Assembly: GCF_003473485.1 (NCBI RefSeq)
Contig: NC_053046.1
Span: forward strand, 35,603,332 to 35,667,331
From: Medicago truncatula
Lineage: Eukaryota; Streptophyta; Magnoliopsida; Fabales; Fabaceae
DNA: 64,000 nt
Direction: 5' to 3'
In this document: positions 27,055 to 39,176 of the stretch, piece after piece
Layout: every line of letters begins with the position of its first letter
Numbering within the stretch: the stretch's first letter is position 1
Position numbers and translations under genes: made by a program
Notes under the pieces: model-generated
What the model saw: only the letters and a program-made list of their open reading frames with translations
What the model was told of the DNA's origin: nothing
Database searches by the model: none

Positions 27055-30000
27055 TTATTCAAATGTGTATAAGCATGTTCCATCATCACTTCTAGCAGTT
27101 GGGTCGAAGTTTTTGGCATTTGGATCCGTACAACCTTCAGGAATAGGAATATTTACTTGTTGAGCTGCCTTACCTGCATAGAAAATCAAATAAAAAAAAG
27201 GTTACATTACACGTATTATTTTATCCAATATAATACATACTTTTTGAGTTTAAATAATTTTTACTGTTCATTTTAGTCCTTATAAAAATATTCTGTTCAA
27301 AATAATCTATAACATTATTTTTTTTCCCTTCCATTTTGGTCTATGATTGATTCTTTGAGAATTGAAATATTTTGCAACTGGTCCTTATAAATTTGTTTTC
27401 AGTTCCTTGGTCCCTAGTCCCTATAATTTACCTTTCATTAAAAAGAAGCAAAAGATATCCAGGACATTTTTAAACAATTTTTTTATAAGGACTTGGAAAA
27501 AACACAGTATATTATATGGAAAAAAAATTAAGTCTACTTCCCAAGTTCAATTTTGATGTGGTACATATTATAAAGAGTTTGATGTGGGAAATGCGTTATT
27601 ATATATATTTTAAAATCTTCTACTATTTGATCAATGTTTAATATGTATGCATGTTTAGATTGGGAAAAAAATATATTTTTCAATAATTATTTAAGAGTTT
27701 TGATAGGTTCCGTACAATTTTGTAAAAAAAAGATGAGAATCTATCTATATTCAGGTAAATATAGCATTGTAAGATGTTCAATAAAAGAATCGACCGGTTG
27801 TGCCTGATCGTACACATTAAAGGACTTGGGGTTATAAGTATTTATTAGCCGTTCAATGCGTTAGGTCGAAGTCGAATCACAAATTGAGTCTAGACTTAGG
27901 TTGTATATTACTTTGCATCTTTCTCCTTTTAATTGTTTGTAAAACTTTACCATTATGATTTACTTATGCATTTTTCCTAAGTATTTCAAGAGGCTGTGTT
28001 TTTTTATCTTCTTGTGGTCAAGTAGTTTAGTGGTTGGAGCTCACACATTTTAAATGTAGAGAAATGAGGTGTCTAGGATTCGAACCCTAACCCATATATA
28101 TTTTATGCAATGTCTCTACTAAATGAGCTAAGCTCATGGGGACGCAAATCGCGTTATGTTTAATCAATACCTATTCACACTTCAAATGTTTTCACGTCCA
28201 TTATTTCTTCTATAAACAAAAGTTGTATTCATTATGGTAACAAACACAACATAGATTATATGTTTTGACTATATCTCTAAATCATTTTGTTTTATAATAA
28301 ATGTAATAAACTGGCTTAAAGCTAAGAGATAAAAGATCAAACCATAGAAAGATCCACTCTTGATAGCATCTTGATTAGCATCACCAAGAGCAGCCCCTTC
28401 CAAATACTTGTCTGCCAATTGAACTCTCTTCACATTTTCTTGTTCTTGGACAAGCATGTTACCATACTCCAACAGTTTCTCCAAACTCATCTTGGGTTGA
28501 TCAAAAGTTGGAGGTCCTTCTTTTGAGTTCACAAGCTTTTTCCCAATGGTTTCAATGCCAACACCAGCAATCCACTTTCTCACTTCATCATCATATACTC
28601 TTGCCCTAAGTGCACCAAAGAAATCTGTAAAAAATAAGAGAGTTGAGCCAACAGTCGATTTGTCGGGTCCAAATTTTGAATCAAATACATAATTTTTTAT
28701 GACCGAACTTTCTCTTATTTATAAGATCGAATGAAGTAATTAAAAAAGTTTCAACATTCTAGAAGAGAACTTACCAATGGATTGACCAGGGAAAGTGTCA
28801 ACAATCTTAACAACATCTTCCTCAGGAACATTATCATGTCTAAAAATCCCTTTACAAACACCAATACGATCTTCTCTTGTAGGTGCCCAATAGAATTTCT
28901 CCATACGACCGTCACGAATAAGAGGAGCATACAATGTTGAAAAATCATTACCAGTAACAATGATAGGCACACGTGCATTCTCTTCTTTGTTATACATACC
29001 AGGAAGTTGAACATTTGTTGGGTTATCAGCAATGTTCATAAGTGTTGCATTTACCATTTGATTGTTCACTGTGTACTGTGTTGTTCCACCCATACGACCG
29101 GCTCCTGCATCAAGATCGTTTATGAAGAGACAACACATTTTCCCTTTTCTTATTATGTCTGATGCTTCTCTGTATCTTTGTCGAATTAGTTTTGCTGGTT
29201 CTCCCGCATTTCCACTTTCTAGCTCTCCAGCACTCATCATGATAGGGCTGGAATTATAAAATCATATGGATTATATAAGTTAGTGCCAAAAAATGTATTA
29301 ATACATCACCATCATCAGATGGAACACATGTTTTGTGTCCGACATTTGCCGGTGTCTTAACACTCACACATTTGGATTGGTTGCAGTGTGATTGCACAGG
29401 CATATCAGCTGTCAATAAAGATAGAACAGTCCAGATTTTGGTTTTTTTAGATCTAAAATACTTAGCTTGTAATCTAGACTGTCTGATCTTGATTGGACAA
29501 CCTATTTACAATCCGGATCTGACATATGTGGTTGCCTTTAATTACGTCTATTTTTTCAAAATTATTATTAGTAGTTATGTGTCAGCTTGTGTCTGGTGCG
29601 TGTGTCTGTGTTCATGCTTCATAGATAACATCACACATCAATAGTTTAATGCATATGAACAAATGTTTTAAATCAGTCGCACTGCAATTGCGAAATATTG
29701 TGGTCGAATAGAATTGATGTAACTGTAATTGCGATTTTCATACGGTTGTTGAGAGATAAAAAATCTTGACGTTGCAACTATAACCGCGGTTACAAAACCG
29801 TTTTACAGAACCTTGATTTGAAGCTATGATTTTTTCTTGGTTGAACATAAGCTCTAGTTAGTTGTGCCAACAATTAATTGTTCCAAAAAAGAGTTTCGAT
29901 TTCGGAAATGGAAGTAACTTACTTGATGCCCATCTTGGCAAAGACAAGCTCAGCTTGGAAAGATTTTCCTTGACCTTTACCTCCCCAGATACCAAGAATG

Positions 30001-31540
30001 AGAGGAACCTGAAGAAATCATGAAAATATTTGAATAAATCTCTATTTTATTCGAGTCTTGGTTGCAATATCGTCACCAATTGCATGGTTTTAAATTGCAG
30101 TTTAAACTACAATTGTGTCCTCAATATAAAGAATTTTGATGTCTCTAAACATCATCGGCTAAATTTTGCCGCAATATAAAGGTTCACAACATATAATACT
30201 AATAATAATAATATATCAAATTCAAATTACATACCTTGATATTAGGCAGAGTCAAGAAGTTCTTAGTGATGTGTACAACAAGCTTGTCCATAAAAGCAGG
30301 TGCAATGTAAAAACCATCCATGGTGTTGTCAAGGTTGTACCTGAAATACCATCATACATAGTGACCACCACCTTCATATAAAAAAAAGATTTGAAACCAA
30401 TCTTTCAAAAACCGAACCGAACCAGACAATTCAACCAATTGAACTGTGAACCGACACTGTCTACCGTTCAATTATTTGAGCAGTCCCAATACAAGCTGTT
30501 GAACCATGACCTAGTGGTCTTGCCGATTCAATGTCTGGTTTGATTTTTAAAACACTGCTTAAAACTTTTTCTACTCATGACAAAAAAACAGATAAATAAG
30601 TTAAGTATGTCTCTGTCCTCGTGAGCTTAGCTCAGTTGGTAGGGACAATGCATAATATATGCAAGGGCCGGGGTTCAAACCCCGCCCACCACCAAAAGAA
30701 AAAAGTTAAGTATATCTCACTTACTGTCTAAGTCCAGTACTAATGTACTCATAAGAACTCATGACTGCATAATGAGTTCCAGAATCTTGTGGTGCTTGGA
30801 AAACTGTATCAACCATACCCTTCCCTCTTGTGATGTCTTGTTGATCATCTGAAGTATCATAGGCCAAACCTCTCCATCTGTCTTTGTCAGTTTGCTTGCT
30901 TTCATTAATCTCAGCAGCAACAATTTTGAATCTTCCAGATGAAACCTTTGTGTTTGGTAACCTCGAGGTAACTTTCTTTAAGCTGGTTCCAAAGAATGAT
31001 GAACTTGGAACTGAAGCTACTGCTCCAGAGCTATTCAAACTCAACTGCAATATCACAGTATTATCCTATGAGTCACATCGGACATGACACTAATACGTAG
31101 ACATTGGTAATCATTTAAGAAAATTAAATTATTGAATGTAAGTCAACACATGTGTCGGTAGCATGTTGGTGTATGAGACAAATACATGTTAGACACTAGA
31201 CACAGTATCAGTTCTACTTAGGAATTAGCCACTCTTTTGTACTATTTATACTATCTGAAAGTTTACTCAAATGCTATAGACATGCAATCCAGACCATCAT
31301 ACTATATTTATAAATCAAAGTACCAGGGATTGTTCCGCTAGATTAGTCGGTCCTTGCCCGATACCAATTAATAAGTCAACTGAGATGTACGATCTTAATA
31401 GGTCGGTCTAGATTGTTTGATTGGAATTTTTTTTGACCGTAGAGAATCCAAATCCAAATCCAAATTCCAAACATTTAAATCATTATTTGATATACAATTG
31501 TAACATTACACTTATAAAGTAATGATTTATCAAGTCTGTA

Positions 31541-31573
<33 letters not shown>

Positions 31574-31678
31574 GATTTATAAAATTACACAAGAACAAGA
31601 ATAATTGAAAAGTAGGTAGGTAAAGCAACATACTGGTGTTCCACTGACAGCTCTAACAGCTGAGACTGAGGCAACCAT
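27055..31678 (-). CDS. RCA: Rubisco activase, long (redox-regulated) form, seven exons
   Basis: Minus-strand exons: 31634-31678, 30725-31044, 30235-30340, 29923-30008, 28775-29247, 28343-28624, 27055-27173; 476 codons with no stop. A Ser-rich chloroplast transit peptide covers roughly residues 1-58, and the mature N-terminus contains [20 protein letters not shown]+ signatures: Walker A GGKGQGKS (166-173), Walker B FINDLD (227-232), and the sensor region with [18 protein letters not shown]. The protein removes inhibitory sugar phosphates from Rubisco in the stroma using ATP. The C-terminal extension carries Cys452 and Cys471, 19 residues apart as in the thioredoxin-f-regulated long isoform. 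Reading through the last intron gives a stop soon after YG, so a short form would need intron retention. Introns contain SINEs and MITEs but the exons are clean. Confidence 0.96.
28010..28143 (-). mobile_element. tRNA-derived SINE in Rubisco activase intron 6
   Basis: Minus strand begins GTCCCCATGAGCTTAGCTCA (box A-like) and has GGTTCGAATCCTAG as box B, then a tRNA-unrelated body ending CTTGACCACAAG and an A-rich tail. The head is related to the second SINE at 30614-30704. No target duplication was established. Confidence 0.75.
29650..29825. repeat. Copy of dispersed 'TTTTAAAT-TGCAATTGCG' repeat in RCA intron 4
   Basis: Begins GTTTTAAATCAGTCGCACTGCAATTGCG and ends near CCGTTTTACAGAACCTTGATTTG. 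Related text occurs at 30085-30180 (RCA intron 3), 40730-40980 (LOB-domain gene intron) and 45905-45945. It looks like a non-autonomous DNA transposon family. Confidence 0.5.
30402..30560. mobile_element. MITE with 'AACCGAACCGAACCAGACA' end in RCA intron 2
   Basis: The left end near 30402 (TTTCAAAAACCGAACCGAAC then CAGACAATTCAA) is the imperfect complement of the right end (TTGCCGATTCAATGTCTGGT then TTTGATTTTTAAAACACTG). The terminus CAGTGTTTTAAAA is of hAT type. It is non-coding. Confidence 0.55.
30614..30704 (+). mobile_element. Short tRNA-like SINE beside an RCA splice donor
   Basis: Box A-like TAGCTCAGTTGGTAGGGA and box B GGGTTCAAACCCC with near-cloverleaf pairing, then an A-rich tail. 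It is flanked by a 13-of-14 match target duplication: GTTAAGTATGTCTC at 30600-30613 and GTTAAGTATATCTC at 30705-30718. The element lies about 20 bases inside the intron from the exon 2 donor (minus-strand GT at 30723-30724). The anticodon loop is abnormal, so it is not a tRNA gene. Confidence 0.82.
31541..31573. repeat. (GT)n(TA)n microsatellite in RCA intron 1
   Basis: A compound run of about eight GT units followed by about nine TA units. Confidence 0.9.
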
Positions 31679-31758
31679 GGCTGGGTTGTGTTGTCTTGCA
31701 AAGAAAGATAGAGAAATGTGTATTGTTTTGGGGTGAGCAAATTTGTCCAGAGGGAATG

Positions 31759-31767
31759 AATTTATAG
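31759..31767 (-). promoter_or_regulatory. RCA: TATA box of Rubisco activase
   Basis: The minus strand reads CTATAAATT about 85 bases before the ATG at 31678, leaving room for a short leader. I could not identify a light-responsive element with confidence. Confidence 0.65.
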
Positions 31768-32133
31768 TAGTGACTCAATTGAGTGTACATAAATCCATAG
31801 TTCAACAAGATTAGCTAAGAATCTATAACATCCACACAATGAAGATTATTTTACTGCCACATGGCAATCACTTATTGCATGAATGGCATTGGTCTCTGAC
31901 ACCTAGAGACAAAGGTCTAGATCCTGCTAGAATTACATCCCTTTCCAATTCTAATGAGTAATTGTTGTTACTACCACATAAAGCTTGTATAGTCCTCATC
32001 TCATTAGTTTCATGCAATGACAACATGTTTTTGTTTCATTATTGTTATTAAAAGAAGTGTTTACCATTAATATGTTTGGGTTCTCTAAATAAAAGTCTTA
32101 CTTCAAATGATAAAATATATTACTCTCTTCATC

Positions 32134-32470
32134 AAATGGTGGAGCCAAACAAAAAAGTTTGGGGTGGCCGCCTTCAAAATAAACTAAAATATATAAATCA
32201 TATTGCATACAACAAATTTAAGTTGTAATAAATTTCGGTCTTCCTCTTGAAAAACAAATCGATTTTTCGACTCTTTATCTTAACTTTTCTGTTGCAAAGA
32301 AATAAATTATCAAATTCAACTAGTTTCAATTTCAATTTAACAATGTGTAATGAACAAGAATGGTTGAAATTGACAAAGGGAGCAACATAGTAATTTTCAA
32401 GGTATAAAATTTTTATTTATTTTTAAATGGGGTGCCAAGGCTCCCCTTGCACCCTCTGCCTCCGCCACTG
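32134..32470. mobile_element. hAT-type MITE, copy 1 ('GGCGGAGCC' family)
   Basis: Flanked by perfect 8-bp duplications TCTTCATC (32126-32133 and 32471-32478). The right end CTCCGCCACTG and the degraded left end ATGGTGGAGCC are inverted repeats. The size is 337 bp and it has no coding capacity. Confidence 0.78.
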
Positions 32471-32479
32471 TCTTCATCC

Positions 32480-34350
32480 CATATCAGTGGACACAATCAA
32501 TTGTTTTACACATGTCAATGCATAATTTGTCTTGAACATCTTATATGTTATCATTTGAATTTATATATGTGTAATGTTAACCAATGCCCTTTATATATTA
32601 GTAGGAAAATAAGATGAAAATATGTAATATAAATAGTACATATGTTGAAACTAAGTCCACTAATATGGAACAGACGAAGTATACATATATTATTTTTTTA
32701 AATATATTTATTAACACCACTAATTTAAGTTGAAAAATAAAAAGAGAATTAGACACATATATACACAAAAGACATTTTAATAATATTGACACAATGTATA
32801 TATTAAAAACACTAAATATATGTGAAGAAGTACAGATAGATTTATACAAAGTTAGAGATGCATTATGTTATATTGAGCCACATAACCAATATGTTGAAAA
32901 AATGTTTGTTTTGATTGAATATTAATCTTTTTTGTTTTAGTTTTAATTGAATGGTAGAAATTAAAATTTTGGTGATTTAGATGATGATTATCAAAAGGGG
33001 ATTGACCCGAACCACTCTTTATTAAAAGGAATATGGGACCGATGGCCACATATGCAAGTTGCTTTTCCCATTGCCATATCTGCCTCCCCATCCTATGCCT
33101 CTTTCTATTTTCTGTTAGTTACATGCTGCGTTGTTTTACTAGCTGCACAAACATTTTCATTAGTTGTTTTTATAGATAGACGAAATGATAATAACCGTTT
33201 AAAATCCACACATACAAGCAGAGAAGTTCGGTTTAAATTCGATCACAATGTTCGATCTAATAATTTTATCCGTTAAATTATGACTTGTGCCAACATAGGC
33301 TCCATAAGCTTATAGCCTGCAAGAAGAAAGTATTTTCCAAAAAATTTAAGGATTTTGAACTTTAAAATAGAAAAATATATTTTTCCTTTTGAGGAGTTTC
33401 CTGAGATGGTAACATTAGCACATAGCATGGACAATTCTCGGTGCATCGAAATAGAAGAATTTTCAGATAAAATCAGTTAAATGACCAAAATAACATTAAT
33501 AAGATTAGTTAAAATCAAAACAACCACTTGCTTACTCCAAGATTTATATAACAAGGGAAATGCTAATATGCACGATAGATTTGTAGTTATATTTGCACGA
33601 ATAAGTAGATAAAGTTATTTTTATCTGGCTCTCTTAATTTTCTTTTAAGCAAAATGACCCATTTAATTAATAATGCATTTTTTCTAAATGAAATCACAAA
33701 TTACGGTTCTTGTGGTGGTGAATGGTGCATCTCCAAATCAAGTACTGCGTGTTTTGTCTTATCTAATAGTATTTATCTTTTCTTTTTTTTACTTAAGATA
33801 GTATTTATCTTATCACTACAATGCTTTAGAATTTGTATCCTGATAAATACACAATCTTCAATCTCATGTGGTAGCTGGTGAGAACTTAATGGCTAACTTG
33901 GGGAATTACCCTATGGTATAAAATGTGTCTTTTTGCTCTGGTAAAAATGTGTCACACATTGTTACAACCTAGCATTACATATCAATGTTGCTACAACTAC
34001 AACCTTCAACTACTCATAAATCTTTGATAATTGGTGTAAATTATCCCAATTTCTGCCCTTTGGAGGATACTGTTTTCTGAGAACTTTTTTTTTTTTTTTG
34101 AAGGAACTGTTTTCTGAGAACTGCCTAGTAGTCTTTATTTAGTTCCCCAATTTTGTACTTTTCCTTTTTTATTTTTTAATAAATTTCGTTGCCTTTGATA
34201 AACAAAAAGATATGTTTCGAATTTAACTTTTATCTTTAAATTAATTTTATGTAAGATAGTAAACTCTATACAAACTAAAATGAGCTTAAAATATGGGTGC
34301 TTTTACTAGAAAATATTTTTATACGAGTATTACTTTTCTCACCCTATAGA
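32480..34350. other. AT-rich intergenic stretch
   Basis: No gene is recognised. Frames of 75-80 codons at 32852-33276 and 33654-33881 lack motifs, splice context or compositional bias. Confidence 0.4.
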
Positions 34351-34354
34351 ATTC

Positions 34355-34530
34355 TCGCGCGTCCTATTTTTTTTTTTTTCAAAAACGCCCTTGAGGTTTC
34401 CGAATTTCATAATCTGAAATGATGTTTTCCTTTGTTATAGGGTAAAAAATGGAGTTACGGATTTTGTAATCCGAAAACTTCAAAAATAGGACGCGTTACA
34501 TGATGTTTTCGGATTGCATAATCCGAAAAC
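34355..34530. repeat. Foldback element with nested palindromes
   Basis: Outer inverted repeat CGCGTCCTATTTTT (34357-34370) against AAAAATAGGACGCG (34482-34495). Beside it is a perfect 11-bp stem GTTTTCGGATT / AATCCGAAAAC with a GCAT loop (34505-34530). Related words TTACGGATTTTGTAATCCGAAAA (in parts) lie between. Probably a small non-autonomous DNA element. Confidence 0.6.
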
Positions 34531-34614
34531 CCCCTAAACACCCTTTTTTTTTCATGGTGCTGATGCAATCTGGATTACGTAATTCAGACAGTGCCAGCAC
34601 CAATTCTTATGTAA

Positions 34615-34840
34615 AGAGAGGGTATGATGGCTGGAGCTAAGGCAGCTGTTGTTGCTACTATTGCCACTGCCATTCCAACTCTAACCACTCCTTCCATCTA
34701 TTTAATTTTCTTTTCTTCATACTTCCATCCATTATAAGAAATATACTTTTGGCATGTAGTTAACTGAAATTATATATGTTTGATATGCAGCTGGCTAGTG
34801 TAAGGATGCTACCCTGAATCCCACTACTCAAGCTCTCATT
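34615..34840 (+). pseudogene. ENOD93: Early nodulin 93 (ENOD93) fragment, broken
   Basis: The first part (34615-34680) encodes REGMMAGAKAAVVATIATAI followed by PT. The second (34791-34840), after a TGATATGCAG acceptor, encodes LASVRMLP and then, in another frame, LNPTTQALI. These are the successive segments of the ENOD93 conserved core, a small membrane-associated protein induced in nodules and respiring tissue. Defects: an in-frame TAA just before 34615, no GT donor after the first part, and loss of the WARAN-like segment with a frameshift after MLP. The remaining N- and C-terminal parts are absent. Confidence 0.8.
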
Positions 34841-34859
34841 GAAACAAATAGTAATATTA

Positions 34860-35063
34860 TGTTTGATATGCTTGTTTTTTTTTAAAAAAAACTTCAAACT
34901 TTGAACCATAGAATTCTTTTTTCATTAATTTAAACTTATTAGCTTACGATGGAAATTAAGTGCATATACAGTCATCCTCTCCAAATAGCATGTTAAATAA
35001 AAAAATAGAATTTTTTGTAAAATAAAAAATAGAATTTAATTACATTGATCTTATAGCTTGTTA

Positions 35064-35103
<40 letters not shown>

Positions 35104-37000
35104 AATTACTTATTTAATAACGTTAATATGAAATAAATCTTTTAAGTAAGTTAAGAGTCACTTAAAAAAATCATGTAGCCTAACTTACTCAAACATTTCT
35201 ACTCTCCATCAACGCAACTCCTATTTGATTTCTAACTTTATTCATGTAGCCTCCATCTTGCACTCTTCCTGGATTATATGAACTGATTTCTTCATTTATA
35301 TTGCTTTCTTCGTCACGCTCAATCATATCTATAATATGTATATGTGTGTATATATAATGAGAATAATTGATTTTTTCTTTTCCAATTATACTCTATAACT
35401 AATTTTGTTATAAGAATACCATATTTTTAGTGTTGGTCAAAAAGATAAGAATTTATATATATAATATTATATTTGTTACATTGCTGTGTCATTGAAAAAG
35501 ATATGTTTAGTTTTTTTAATAAGAAAAAGATATGCATAGTTTGTTACAATACAAATGTGTAAATTATATATAAGTATAATTTTTTTAGGCAACTACACTT
35601 GTACTTTTAATTAAAATCAAAATTTTATAAAAATAATTATACGCATTACACAACACCAACAAAAATTATACGCATTAGCATAACAAAAAAAAACAGAAAG
35701 AGGAACATAAAGTATTACTCTAAACACTAATGTGTTTGTGTATTTCCGTGGTTGAAGAAAGAGAATAAAAATATTCGGTGTCATTCATTGACAGCGTGAA
35801 TACAAATATTTGCGTGGTTGTGATGATTAAAAGATATTGAAATTAATATATAAGTGATAAAAAGATAATAAAATTCCTTAAAAAAATAGATAATAAACTT
35901 AAATGGAACCTCATTAAAAAATTAAATGGACCGGTTAAAAAAAATAAAATAAATAAAATGGAAGAAAAAAGCATATTGAAAAAATAAAACAAAAGGTTGC
36001 CGGCGGGAGTTGAAGAGAGGTGCTTGTGAAATAAATTGGAGGAGAAATAGTTTTTTGAAGTAACATTCAACAACTTTTGGTTAAAGCTCATTCCATTCAA
36101 TTTTATGCATTCTAAAAAAAGTACTTTTTTTTAAGGTACTTTATTGATATTGTGTTTGACCTAGCTTCTCCTTAAAAACGTAGAAAAACTGAAGAAGAAA
36201 AAAAGTCGGGTCAAACGTTACCTAAAATCTAAACCGAAGCTTATAACAGATTACAAGTCACGTTTAGACGTTGATGTTTTTAATCAAGTTGGGTCTTATA
36301 AAACCTAGTTTATAGCCTAACCTATTTCAATCCCAAGTTCACATATGACTTTAAATTCATGCACTTATGATCTTTTTATGGTTGATTCATGTTTATACAT
36401 TTTAATGATGTTCAAATAATCTAACAAACAATGATGTTGATTGATGCATGATAGAGAAAGACAATTTCATCGTTAAACTCGAAAGCCCAAAGTTCTTCAT
36501 CCACCAGCTCATAATTACTCTCCCTTCTCAATCTCATGCATGCCCAATTGCCCATAGTTCAAAGACAAAAATTTTACTGTTTTGATATGACAGAAACCGG
36601 AAAGTTATGTATGTGTAAATAGCATTGCCTCCCAGCTCATCTTTTCCAAGTTCCGGTCAATATCACACGGCATCTCCAATGTAATAAAGTTAAGAATGAA
36701 GAGTATAAAATAATTTTAGAGGTTATAATTGATTTTATATTTAAAATTGATATTAGTTGAGGTTAGAAATCGTATTCTGATTTTTGAATTGATTTTAACA
36801 AACAAATTTATTTTTCAATTCACTTTTATATAAATGTATTCAAACATAAATTATTTTACTTTCAACCTAATTTTAGTCATAATCAACTTTATCAACTTTA
36901 CAAAATCAATTCACTCAATATCAATTTTTCTCACAGCAAAACCAAATAGATGAATCATACTTTCAAGTTAGAATTAAAATTGATCTGTCTGGTAGAGACG
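34860..37000. other. AT-rich intergenic stretch
   Basis: A (TA)n run lies at about 35070-35101. I see no gene. 37000-37400 is richer in G and C and has short frames on both strands, perhaps remains of a retroelement, but no motif can be read. Confidence 0.4.
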
Positions 37001-37665
37001 GATGGAGGCAACAGTGCGATGGCGACGAAGTCTTCGCGGTGGAACGAAAGGTTCGTGTTGGTACGTTAGCATTCAACGCTCAAGTCAGTGTAGGAAATGA
37101 AGTTGAATGTGTAAAAGTGTGTGGGAAAATGAAATTGTACCTTGAGGGTGACGCAGAGTCGCCCTTATACAGAGAAAGGAGGCTCTAACTGCTTCCGTGA
37201 AATGTGGAGCCTCATCAAGGGCCGTTGGAGGCCACATGTATGACGTAGGATGCCAGGGGCGTGCTTCAGTAAGGTGGCATGCACCAACAATAGCTTGTTC
37301 ACTCAGGCAATGTGCCTTGATCTGGGAGGACTTCATGTCCACATGTCATCGTAGGATTAACCTTCTTAGCCGGTTCAGAACAAAAATGGAACATCGAATA
37401 TTGATATATAGTTGAGTGAAGTCACAAAGAGAAATATTCTACCATTGGGTCAGTGTCAATATAATAAAACCCGCTATAGATGTCGGCTCTTAAGAGAGAG
37501 CGTCAATGTTATAAATCCCACACATTAAGTAGATAAGAATGTTAAATGTAGTAATTAAGTCATAAGCCCTCCCTTCTAATAAACTAATCTTTTGAATTGA
37601 GCTCTTATGAGATTAACTCGTAACAATATCACAACCTTAATTAACATTCATAACACAAGATTAAC

Positions 37666-37964
37666 CAGGGGCGGAGCCACCCCCCAGCTAGCCTGGGCTA
37701 GTGCCCAGGCTCAGCTCCAACTTTCTTTGTAGCAAGCCCTACCATTACTAGAATTTGTAGCTTTTCCTGCGGATTTTTGTCTAAATTCCGCAAGAAATGC
37801 ATTTCCTGCAGATTTTGCCAAGGATTTAGGTTCCGCAGGAAAGATATATCCGTAGGAAATGTGAATTTATCTGCAGGAAATGTGAAATTATTCGTAGGAA
37901 GGAAGTAACGTTTTGCGATAATTTTTTTTGCCCAGGCTCTCTAAAATTCCTAGCTCCGCCACTG
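37666..37964. mobile_element. hAT-type MITE, copy 2 ('GGCGGAGCC' family)
   Basis: Flanked by perfect 8-bp duplications AGATTAAC (37658-37665 and 37965-37972). Terminal repeats are CAGGGGCGGAGC and GCTCCGCCACTG. Inside are several TCCTGCGGATTT / CCGCAGGAAA words facing each other, which may be a second, nested foldback element (about 37740-37910). Confidence 0.85.
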
Positions 37965-38675
37965 AGATTAACAATCATCAAAGGAACAGAGGGAATAAGT
38001 TCAGCACACATATATAACTATTATTGTTTGTGTGTATGCGCTTGTATTATTAATCTTTCTATATTTGGTCTAAAACAGTAAGAAATGAACACAAAAGGAA
38101 CTACAGGGGGGTTAGTCTAACACACCTAAGACCATAATTTAAGTGGCAAACAGCTAAACCTGAATTATGGTGTGATTAAAATAGCATTGATATGTTCACA
38201 TAGAGCAAGTGGGTTTAAATTAGGTTAATTAAAGGACCATTAACAATATCAAGATAAATAGCCGCAATGAGTCATGAACTCTATATGCTACTAAGAAACT
38301 AGATTAGGCAAAGCATGCATTATAACTCCAAACTTATAAACTGATCATATAGTATATAAAACTCTTTCCAATCACCAGCAAATGATAATGATTGGTTATT
38401 CAATAAGAGAAATTCTACCGTCCCTTTCAAAAAAAGGGACTTGTCCCATTACTTTGGTCGTAGAAAAAAGTATTGAGATATAAATTAGTTTCGTATTTGT
38501 CTTAGTAGATTGAAGTATAAATAGTTTGTAATCACTTTATTAGTGGATAATTTTTCATCATTTGTAACATTTTATTTCCATTAATACAAAGAGTTAATTA
38601 TTTTTCTCTCATTCCTTTCATCGATGTAATGTTTCATAACAAGAAGCTTCAATTTAAATGTTTGTAATAACACAA

Positions 38676-38990
38676 ATTACTCTTTTGGTCCTTTAAGTTT
38701 GACAAAAATATCGGATTAGTCCTTTAAGTTTTTTAAATTTTAAATAGATTCTTTAAGTTGTTAATTTATTACACCGTTGCCCTCATAAGGACCTATTTGA
38801 AACTTAAAAACTTTAAATATGTGAATTAAATTAACAATTTAAAAGACCTATTTGAAACTTAAAAACTTGAAAAACTTCAAATATGTGCATTAAATTAGCA
38901 ACTTAAAGGACCTATTAGAAACTTAAAAAACTTAAAGGACTAATCTGATATTCTTGTCAAACTTAAAGGATCAAAAATGGTATTTAGCCT
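38676..38990. mobile_element. Long-TIR MITE ('TTTGGTCCTTTAAGTTTG')
   Basis: The left end CTCTTTTGGTCCTTTAAGTT then TGACAAAAATATCGGATTAG is mirrored by the right end CTAATCTGATATTCTTGTCA then AACTTAAAGGATCAAAAA. The arms continue imperfectly inward, giving a foldback of about 310 bp. Confidence 0.75.
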
Positions 38991-39024
38991 TCTTTTTTCA
39001 TGAAACTGATTTGAATGTTTTTAA

Positions 39025-39176
39025 CTACTCCCTCTGGTCACTTTTATAAGCAAAAAACAACTTTTTAGGTTCATGGAATAATTAAGGTATCTAGTCACAT
39101 TTAGAGACCAAATACATTAGTTATTCAATAAATCTAAAAAGTTGTGATTTGCTTATAAATGTGACCTGAGAAAGTA
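39025..39176. mobile_element. Stowaway-like MITE, about 150 bp
   Basis: CTACTCCCTCTGGTCACTTT at the left and the complement of CTACTTTCTCAGGTCACATT at the right, both continuing TATAAGC. Confidence 0.7.

Noticed and set aside
30614..30704. tRNA gene
   Set aside because: Boxes A and B and near-cloverleaf pairing are present, but the anticodon loop lacks the conserved T33, the acceptor stem has a mismatch, and an A-rich tail with target duplications shows a SINE.
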